Part shown: in pieces, positions 37,616 through 48,000 of the stretch
How the letters are laid out: every line of letters begins with the position of its first letter
Position numbering within the stretch: position 1 is the first letter of the stretch
NCBI GenBank assembly: GCA_017477325.1
Contig: JAFUWV010000002.1
Location: 310,001 to 374,000, forward strand
Length of the DNA stretch: 64,000 bases
Direction: 5' to 3'
Origin: Paludibacteraceae bacterium
GTDB lineage: Bacteria > Bacteroidota > Bacteroidia > Bacteroidales > Paludibacteraceae
Program-made: the position numbers and the translations under genes
Notes under the pieces: model-generated
Seen by the model: the letters and a program-made list of their open reading frames with translations, nothing else
Told to the model about the DNA's origin: nothing
The model's database searches: none

Positions 37616-37857
37616 GATGTTTTAAAAGTTTATGTTTTCTAATAATCCATAGTATCTTTTAGGTTTAATAGCAGATATGAATATATATGCAAATTACTAC
37701 TAAAGATTACATATTTACCTCAAAAGTTGTCTTAAACCATAAGATATATATATATTTTTGTTCATCTATGGTATGGATTGGTATTGTTGTTTAATTTGTG
37801 ATTGACGGTTTCTTTGATGTGTCATCTTGTGGCAATTGCTATAATTCGAATCTTCTT
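37616..37857. other. AT-rich gap upstream of purL
   Basis: Very AT-rich. On the minus strand there is a weak TAGTAATTTG box and an ACCATA...TATGGT inverted repeat with a TA-repeat loop. No convincing promoter, terminator or gene. Confidence 0.5.
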
Positions 37858-38526
37858 CTAATTGGTTGCATTTAGCATATTTCTAAACTCATATTGTTTA
37901 ATAAAAGCTCTAAGTTCATCTGATGATTCATAGTATTTTTTTTCAAAACATACTACTGCATTCGAAATCCAAATAGGGTAGTAATTCCCGTTTAATGCAA
38001 TAACAGCAAGTGATCTAACGTCCATCAATGAAGTGTTAAAGAGATAATATTGTCCTGTTGAGATTTTTACAGGTTTATAGTCAAAATCCTTATATACATA
38101 ATTATTAAGAATAGATAGAGTTCCTAATATTTTTATAAACTTTTTAATTTCGGACTCATTTGTAATTAATGTAGACTTATGCAAATCATTATTTTGATAA
38201 AAATCATAAAACATATCAGGCGATATGTTAACAACGGTAAAGATATCCATATTTGTGGTAAACAAATAAATGCTATCAATTTGATTAGCATTAGATATAA
38301 TATCTAATCTATCAACTTGAGTTGTACACGAAAAAAAACTCATGCCCATCCCTATCAAGAAAATATTAATAATCTTGATTTTGGGGTCTAACAAAAAATG
38401 TTGCTTCTGAAGATACTGAAGATACAGTTTCATATAGATTACTCTTTTAGTGCAACCTGTCAAGCATGCTGCCCATAACAAAATAAACCAAAGTCTACTT
38501 GACATAATTAACTTATTCGTTTTCAT
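37858..38526 (-). CDS. Small lipoprotein with two signal-like segments, possible immunity protein
   Basis: 222 residues from MKTNKLIMSSRLW. A lipoprotein signal, LLWAACLTGC, is followed about 42 residues on by a second one, IFLIGMGMSFFSC. The second fits the rest of the protein better, so the first may be a leftover signal from another gene spliced in front (the second would start at 38433). The mature part has no recognised domain. It is very AT-rich, unlike the pur genes. Position downstream of the RHS gene suggests an accessory or immunity gene; this is inference. Confidence 0.55.
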   Translation of the reverse strand: MKTNKLIMSSRLWFILLWAACLTGCTKRVIYMKLYLQYLQKQHFLLDPKIKIINIFLIGMGMSFFSCTTQVDRLDIISNANQIDSIYLFTTNMDIFTVVNISPDMFYDFYQNNDLHKSTLITNESEIKKFIKILGTLSILNNYVYKDFDYKPVKISTGQYYLFNTSLMDVRSLAVIALNGNYYPIWISNAVVCFEKKYYESSDELRAFIKQYEFRNMLNATN

Positions 38527-38579
38527 GATTAAAGAGATTTTTAATTGATTTCCACAAATTATCAAAGAACATCTGGCAT

Positions 38580-39041
38580 TTAATTGTCGCCTTTGTAGGA
38601 ACTTTGTATCCTCTTATAGTTGTGGTCAACTTGTTTGTGAGCGGTTAGTCTGCCTTGTTGCTCAAGTTGACAAATCAACCATTTCTTGAATCTTCTATTG
38701 ATTTTAGATTTGGAGATGTTACTGATGCATCTGTTTAAGTCTACACCATCATTTAGTGGCATTGCTAGTTCCTTTCTGATTTTCCTCTTATTTTTCTTAT
38801 TGATAGCAGAATAAAGAAAATTAATGAAACTTTCTGAATCATCAGATTCCAATTTACAAAATAGATATTCATTGCGCATTTCTGTTAACTCGGTGTTTGT
38901 ATCTAACGAATCCGCAAACCACATAATCCATTCATAATCAGAGAAATTATCGCATATTTTATTCCCTGCTTTAGAATTATTTAGGGGTACTATGCTTATG
39001 ATTATACAAACGAGTGCATTTATTTTAATGATATTTTTCAT
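38580..39041 (-). CDS. Small exported protein, candidate immunity protein of the RHS gene
   Basis: 153 residues with a signal peptide (IIKINALVCIIISIVPL, cut near SKAG) and an acidic, helical mature part with several Cys. The ATG overlaps the RHS stop codon as ATGA, so translation is coupled; in polymorphic-toxin loci the gene in this place is usually the cognate immunity gene. No immunity family was recognised. Near its C-terminus GRLTAHKQVD copies a segment of the RHS protein (GRLTAHKQID), a sign of past recombination between the two genes. Strongly AT-rich. Confidence 0.6.
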   Translation of the reverse strand: MKNIIKINALVCIIISIVPLNNSKAGNKICDNFSDYEWIMWFADSLDTNTELTEMRNEYLFCKLESDDSESFINFLYSAINKKNKRKIRKELAMPLNDGVDLNRCISNISKSKINRRFKKWLICQLEQQGRLTAHKQVDHNYKRIQSSYKGDN

Positions 39042-42000
39042 TTCTTGTCTTCTTTGGTATTTTTATTGCGTTTAATAAAAATTCTTCCAGTAGAATTACC
39101 TTTAGTTTTCATATCATTAGTCCAAGAGAAGTGCGAGAAGAATGCTTCTGCATCATCTGGATGTATAGTTATGCATGCTTGAGAGCCTCTGCTATTATAA
39201 TTTCCATTATCACTTTTTCCTGAATGTATGTTTCCATATTTTATAGTAACATCTTCTCCATTGGGTTTTTTCCCAGGAACAAAACGGTTACCCTTAGTGT
39301 CAACTATGTTCAATCCCTTTTCTGTTCCTCCTTTATGACCATATTTATTATTAAATGGATAATCGCCTTCATTAATAGTATTAAATGGTGTAGAATTATC
39401 ACTATTAGAAGTTGAGTTCGGATATGAACTCCCTCTATAAACCCCTACAGACTCACCATTCTGTACTACTACTATGGTCGCTGTATATGTTTCTCCTGCC
39501 ACACCTCTATCTAAAGGCCTTTCCGACTGATCATTAATATAAATACTATCTCTACCATCAGGGTCGATTGCATTTATTGGATTCCATCCGCAATAAGCGT
39601 ATGGAGAAATATTCGGGTATTTGTCCATCAACGGGTCAGGTGATATCCAACCTGTCAATGCTCGCGAGTCATAGTATCTCGCTCCGAAGTAGTCATAACC
39701 CGTTTCTGCATCGCGCTCTTTGCCTGTGAATTTGAACCTCTCATCATACCCCATCCGCTGCTGATTCCTCCACAATTCTCCGTATGGAAGATACATCAAA
39801 AATTGTACCGAATTGCCGGTCGTGTCAGTTATCCATGTCGCACTGCCAAGATGATCACCGTGGTAGTAGAAAATATTGTCTCCGTAGGTCGGATCAGGAG
39901 TCACATCAAAAACCTGATATATCATATTCCGATCATAGCTCACGCTGGTGCACGCTATCTGTGGTATATCCTCACATTCAGGCATAAAATATGTATGCTC
40001 CCAACCAGAAATATCTATGTCTATCACACCTCCTGGCTGATATATTTGCGGAGAAACATTGCAGTCTGTATTCTGCAGCAAGGTGCGTATAAACTCCCAT
40101 GAGTGGTTGGCATGTCCTGACCAACCATCATTGACGATAGAGTCATTTATCATATTTGCATAAGCCATTTTTGCTGCAATCCGCTGGCTGCCGTTATAAT
40201 AGTGTTTTGTTATACCCTGTGGAGTTACCACCATGTAAGGGTTCACATAAAGTACTGCATCGTCAAAATGCAGGTTGGCATGCAGGTTGCCTGCATTGTA
40301 CTGGTCTATGGTAGTCGTGCCTGTCAGCTTGTACACGCGGTTCCCGTCTCCGTCATATACATAATAGCCGCAATGGGAATTGTCAATATACCCTGCCATT
40401 TGCCCCGCCTCGTTCCACACATGCTCGCGGACTTGGTTATAGCAAGGCTTGTATATAGTGGTAAGGTTTCCGTCTGCGTCCCATTTCAGACGTGACAATG
40501 TTTCACTATATGAATCATATATACTGCTGACGCAGTGATTCATCAGTTGTTGACTGCCGTCATTAGCATAACCATAAGCAAGGTTAGTATTGGCAGCCGG
40601 GCACTGTTTCTGTCCTAAGCAACCCGAGGGGCTATAACGAAGTTCATAGCTGTAGTTTCCTAATTCAGAACTCTCTTGCACTGCCATGCGCAAGCGATTC
40701 TGTTTGTCGTAAGTATAATTAATCGTATATTCACCTCCGAGAAGAGAAATATTTGCTGCTGTCTGATTGATATTTGTTATGTTTCCTACCGAATCATAAG
40801 TATAATATTTCTCCTCTAAAGTTGTTCCTCCTTGTAGTACCGTCTCCTTACTCGTCAGCCAGTTACGATTAGTATCATAAGCGTAATAAGATGTTACACC
40901 ATTGCCGTAATATAATTCTTCCTGCCTGTCATATTTGTCATAGACAATAGTATCTATATAAACGCTTGAGTTATTATTCTCTATTCCTTTTATACTTGTC
41001 AGCAGTCCGTCTTTATATTTGTACTCAACCCTTTCGTTGTCCGGGTAAGTTATTTCCCGCATCTTGCCAAGAGCATCATATCTGTATTTTGTTGTGAATT
41101 GATATGCATGCTCTTCTGCCGACATCATCATTACTCTTTTTGACTCGCACACATTTCCCAGCGGATCATATTTGAATCGTTCATATCCTGCAAGGTCGGT
41201 GCGCAGCAAGAGACGACCGCTCACTGAATCGTATTCATAATACACATTTGTCTCAGGATATTCAGAATAGCATACCGAGTCAAGCCGGTTGTATGAATAG
41301 TGATATGTTGTCTGCTGACCGGAGTTTATCTGCCGCTGGGTCTGCGATGCTGTCATATTCCCTGCATGGTCGTATTGCCAACGGGTAATGCCGGCATCAG
41401 GATGGCTGCGCTGAGTACGTCTGCCGAATCCATCATAGGCATGAGTGGTCATAAGTCCGTCAGGGTCGGTTGATGACAGAAGTTGTCCGAGTGCATCGTA
41501 AGTAAAGCGTGTGACAGCCCTGTCAGGCGTTATCATTGTAGTGGTCCAACCTTGCGGAGATGTGAATGTCTTCCACTGATTCCCGTTCTCATCGGTAGTG
41601 AACTGCGCCAAACGTTTCACTCCGTATGCATCCTCTGCGATGTCATAAATCACAAACGAAGAAGCATTATCCTGCCAATGCGTACCTGTCTGACGATCAA
41701 GTATGTCATAGTCATGAGTTGATAGAAGCTGCAGGTTGCCGGCATATAAGCCTGTGGTGTCGCGTTGAGTGTAGAACGGTTTATATGTAGCAACGGTACG
41801 GGAGAAGCAGTCGGTGGCTGTGATGTCTCTGACTATCCATCCGTCATCCCGCTTGTGTTTCCTTTGCAACAACCTGCCACGACGGTCGTATTCTGTCTTG
41901 ATGGTGATAGTATCCGTAGATGCACCTTCCCATCTCGTACGGATATTGGTATATACATAGGGGTTCTCCCTGCGCAACTGCATACAAGGAATATACTTAT

Positions 42001-45000
42001 ATGAGACTGTGGAATATGGCTTCAGTGAGTTAAAATCGAAAGCATAATCGTATGGCAGCATATACAACAGCCATTGCGGCATATCAATTGTGTCAAGATA
42101 CGTCTGTATCATCAACGGTCGGCCTATCTTGTCGTATGTATATCTGATAGTGCTTCCGGAAGGGTCGGTTATCTGTGTCGGTTTCTGCCAGAACTTATGG
42201 TAGAGGGTTCTGACACTCCTCCCCCACTGGTCGGTTACCGACACGGGCAACGTATGGGAGTAGCTGTCATACTCCACTTCTACAGTTGCACGCTGACCCG
42301 AATGATTCTCCGGCATGATAAAGCGGGAGGGCATCCCGAATGAGTCATACTCATAGTTGGTGACAGAACTATCCTGGGAAGCAGGGTCAATTTGCTTGTG
42401 AGCGGTCAGTCTGCCCTTGTCGTTATATACTGCTTCTGTATGACGCAGTGTTGAAGTACCGGCATTGACAATTACTCGTGTAGGCAGAGAAATAAGGTTG
42501 CGTTCTTGGTTGCTGCCTGACGAGGCGTCCCGGTAACTTATCTCTGCACTGAGATTGTCATCGTCAGTACTCATATCGCCAAGGTTGCTATAGCTGACTA
42601 CATTATGGTATTTATCATAATCATATCGTTTGGCAGTGACAATACTATCAGTCTCATTTTGGCTGAAATATGTTGTTATATGCGCTTCCTTCTTTATCTT
42701 GATGGTAGCATCCTTACATATATTATCAGTTACTTCTCCATAATGGTCAACGTAGATTAAAGAATCCAACCTGTATTCCGAGTATCGGTTGTCTGACGAG
42801 TCTGTCACAGCTTCGTATATCAGTTTGCCATGCTCTGAAAAATCAGTATTGTTATAATGCCTCTTGGTCTTTCTGTATATGGAATACGGATGTGTGTTTG
42901 TCTGTAGTTCTAATGTCTCAACCGACCCGTATCCCATTGGTGTGCGCTCGGCGGCATTGTAGTGTGGGTCGGAATACACAATACGTTTGGCAATGGTGTC
43001 ACAACCGGTTATACCATGTTGGGCAATGATATTTTTTACTTGTGACAATTGATATCTCCGTCCTCTCTGTTCTGTACTTGGTGCAGACAACTCGTAGTCA
43101 AGCTGATATATCTGTCCGGTGGAATTGTACACTTTGTTCAACAGGCGGTTGCGTCCCATATTATTATATCTTACATATATGCCACTCTCTGTTGACCAAA
43201 CCAAATCAGGTAGTCCGTCTCCGTTCATATCTATGATATCGCACATTGACTGACTCTCTGTTCCGCCTATAGGAGACCCGTTCACACCGATAGTCATTTT
43301 TATAAACATCCAGACTGGGAAACCAACAGTGAGACCTGTATTCAGACTCCAATTCAAACTCTCGCTACTCTGAATTCTGTGGTTATTCACACGGGTGCTA
43401 CCGTTTGCTCCGTATGGTTTTACAAAAATAATATCTAAGTTATTGCCATTCTGCTTTACTATATCAAGCATACCGTCAGCATCCATATCTATCAGGCGGT
43501 AATCTGTGCTGCTGATTGATGTGGAAAAATCCACACCTAAAACAATGCTGAGTTGGAACATACTTGCATAAGTTGAACTCAATGGACCGCTATAATTCTC
43601 TATCTCTTGCAGCGCTATAGCCCACGTGGAAGCTAATGATAATCCTGCATTAGCCCCGACACAAGAACTTGTATTGTTGTTTATTTGTGAGATGGCGGGT
43701 ATTAAATGCGGAGTGTCAAAACCATAACCTATATTCAAACTAACATATACTCCATCATCAGTCCGCTCTATTTTATCAGGCAGACCATCACCATTAATGT
43801 CCATATAAGTCAAAGAGGTTACACTATTGCTTCTTGACGTTTGCCCTCCGGTGCTACCGGGCATGTGCATTTCAAATTTGCCATCATTAAGCTTATTCCC
43901 AATAGCCTTCTGGTTTATAGGATAATTTCCTGAGAACGAATTGCCTCGGGATACGGAATGGTTTGAGTAGATAGTGTTATTTGTCGCTTTATTTGCACCG
44001 AGTCCTCCCCATGGCTGTGTATATTGAATTGATGCAGGGCGTACAATATCAGGGAAACAGTCGCCATTCATATCCATGAAATCTGTAGTTATCATGTAGT
44101 CCGATTCCGAATATGCCACTCCTAAACCTACACCTCCGGGACTATATCCTGCTCCTGCATTAATATTCCATTGAGTAGTTCTTGAGGTCTTTCTTACTGC
44201 CGTCGCAGGTTGTGAAGACGACAGAATGGGGACATCGCTGTCATAATCCAATTCATAGATATCAATACTCTGAAAATTATTACCTATAGTATCATTTATA
44301 AGTGATACCATCCGTTTCTTTTCACGTGCATTTGACAGCAGATGCCTTCCGTTCCGGGCAACCTGACCGTATGCTTCCATATTGTAATTCCTTATGTCTG
44401 CACTCATTGGAACCCATCGATATGACAATGGATCATACATGTTTAATCCTGAGAACTGTTCAGATAATCCATTCGGGGTCATCCATTGAGAGGAGTCATT
44501 TCTTATAGCTGATATGGAATTTACAAATGCAATACTGTCTGTCGGTGTATTTGTTGCACATTGTCTTGCCGGATTATAAAGACTATCCAGAACAATAATC
44601 TCCGCAACGACACTGTCATTATATGCAAATTGCCCCCAACCTCTATACAATACACCGAATAAATCATTATACAATGTGCTGAATGAGTTTTGAGAAGTAT
44701 CACTAATCTGTGGTGCTATCCACATGTCATACTCTTGATGAAGCGAATCTATAACTGAAGGCGCAAAGTGCAGGTGAGGTCTTACTTCTATATTACCTAA
44801 GTTACCATTCACAGGCGTTATCAGGAAAGAAACATTATCGCCTGCTTGGTATGTCAGAGTGCATGATACATTTCCTGTAGATGAATTCACGGGAATTTGT
44901 TGTTGTTGCAGACCGTTTATTAGCTTCAGCTCTGCCGAACTTCCTCCCGTACAAGTGACATCTGCATTTATATTAATCACACCATTGCTCTGAGCCTGAA

Positions 45001-48000
45001 ATATCTCTTTACCTGAACATACATAATCGTTTACTGACGAATAATGACGGCCGTCAGTATAAGTGAAACTTTGTTGCCATTCCACATTGTCAAAACTGTG
45101 AGTACGAACCGACATCAGACGGAAGAAGAATATATCTCCTTCGCTCACATTTATATTGTCATAGTTCATTGACTTGAGACTATAATCGTCTGCGTCTATC
45201 TCTACTGAACCTATTATAACCGCTGCTTGTGCATGCAAACGTGTAGTGTCTTCTTCGTTAACGCTGACATTCTTGTTGTGCTGTATGATACACCTGACTC
45301 CATCTGCATTGCGAGATTGTTGGCGTGTCTGGCTGCTGTCTTCAATAAGTCTTATAGAGTTTGATAGACTAACCACTCCGTCTTGAGGTGCAACCCAAAC
45401 ACGTACGGCCTCTATATTGGGATCATATATCCGTTTGCAGATTGTATCCGTCACATGGGCATAGTAAGTGTTGCCTTCCTGGCTGAACCACACATTGTCA
45501 TATTGTTGTCTAACTTGCGTTTTCCAATTGTTAAGTCCGGCATTGGCAGCTTGCAATGCACTTGAATAGCACTCATTCTGATATGCATAGGTATCACCAT
45601 ATCTGCAATGACGGAGCACACATTCCTTACATGAATCCGGATTATTCTGACATACTTCCTCACATTCCGCACAATATAAACCGCTTTGAACAAGACAATC
45701 TCCGCATAGCATATTCCAATACTCTTCTTCACCCTCATTAACATCTGAAAGGCATACGTCAGCACAGTCTGAATGTATTCCTCCTATACAATTATATTCC
45801 AATTTGCATTCATTGCAGGCAATGGGGTCATCGGCACATGCGTCTGTGCATTCAAGGCATACAGGATATGGAGGTTGTATATTCAAACAATTCTTGCAAC
45901 TGTCTATATCCTCAAGGCAAGCCTCAAGACACTCTTCTTGAGTCTCTAATGCGCCAAGCATACCATTAAGGCAATGTTGGTCGGCACATTCCAAATATGT
46001 TGTATAGTCTCCATCACGATAATAATCATAGCACTCCCAACATATTGTACGACATCCATTGGCAAGCTTGCACTGCCTATACTGCTCTGCCAATACAGGT
46101 TCATAGGGATTTGACAGATACATAAAGTATGAATCCAAACACTCCTCGCAAACCAGTTCGTAATTACAATACCGTAAACAATTGAGCACTACTGAGTCCA
46201 ATTCTTCCGGTTCAGGATTATCAGCTCTTGCTTCATCGCTATTCCTTAGCATCCTCAGTTGTGGGACAAAACCTGTATATAAGTCAATTGCGACATGACC
46301 GTTCTGAATATATTCGCTAATAGCCGTTATGCAATCATCACAACCGTCCCAGTAATATGATGGGACATCCGGCTCGGTATTTCCCGATTCCGTTCCCTGG
46401 TAGCCAAACTCACAATCAGAGGGAGTAAAACTATAAGTATACTGAGATACTATAGAATCCCGAGTAAAGCAGTCAGGGACTACTTCCGCTTCGCCGTCAT
46501 AATAAAAATTACTGCCACACTGTGTTGAATCAATAATCACTTCAGGATTGCCATTGTAAGCTGAAAAACCTCCATGAGAATTCAAACGGTTAAAATATAC
46601 CTTACCATCATCAATATAATCAGGCAAGCCATCACCATTAATATCAGCAAAATAGCAACTTACATAACTGTCCGTATAGGACATGCCCCCACTTATATTT
46701 GCATTGGCACCGGCTATCTCAGCACCGGCTTGCAAACCCCATGTGTGCGTCTTCGATAATTCAGCAGACAGACCTTTGGCGGGAATGCCCGTGTCAACCT
46801 CGTCATCAAACCATATACTGTCGCCCGTTTCTTTCTGCGGACGAAAATAAATACTGTTGTCCTTTATATATACTATGTCTGTAAGACCATCGCCGTTGAT
46901 GTCCAAGAGCATTTGCTCTGTCTTGCCCGAAGATTGTGAGTAATTATAATTGCCGCCCGCCCCGAAGTTGGAACTCATATAATTGAAACCTATTCCTACA
47001 GTTACCGCACCGCCTACATTCCAGCCTTTACTGCTCGACTTGCTGACAGGAATGAACTCTTCTCTGTTATCTCTTATCTTTCTTGTCGCTCCAAAAATAC
47101 TATCTTGGGGTAATAGGTTATACTTGAAATCCACGCAACTGCTAACCAGTCCGCCCATAAGCCAATTTATATCTGAGTAGCAGTCACCTTCAGTACTCCA
47201 TGGAATAACAGACTGATACGGGAAATCATTTATTTTGGTTATTAAAGCTTCGCTCTCCTCACCATAATGAATGATGAATCTATGGTTAACCGCGGCATCA
47301 TTGTTTCCATAATTGATATTGGCAATGTCTATATAACACATCAAACTGTCTGTCTGACGTATAAAGCCGAGCCTCCCGTCTTGTATTTTATCCTCACGCT
47401 TAAAATAATGGAAAAACACTCTGTATGAAGGCTCTGTGTCTATATTGCCGTTACTGCTCCTGTGCCCTGTATAGAAGATATTCTTTAGGTATATCTCGTT
47501 CGAACCGCTTACATTGTATTCATAACGGACATAATTGCCATATAAATCCGTCATCTCTGACAAAGCCCAATAACCGATATTTCCTGAAGCATCCTTAAGA
47601 ACGCAATTGTTGTTCACATCCGTATCTGTTGAGTATTTGCCGTAATAACGTGTCGTGCCATCTCTTCCCGTCACGCTCCACCAGTATTTTCTTGGAGAAT
47701 CACCATGACGGACAATTAAATCGCAATTCTTTGTATCACGGGCAATAAAAGTAACATTCCCACTGCTCCTGTTTAAAAGGTTATGAGACTGATATGATAA
47801 TTCCAATTCAGGATTACTGTCCTTCTGAACTATCTGCATATTTTCTAACATGTATATCTCTGACTCAAAGCGTGAATCATAACGAGGTACACCCCAACGG
47901 GTGTCTATCGTTATCGCAGGTTGAGAAATACTCCAGCCATAGCCGAGTACTCCATTCCCGCTACCGCTGCTGTACCTCAAACTTATATCCGGTTGCATCC

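Noticed and set aside
37616-37857. Purine riboswitch or dedicated promoter upstream of purL
   Set aside because: No conserved purine-riboswitch core and no good promoter boxes in this AT-rich gap.
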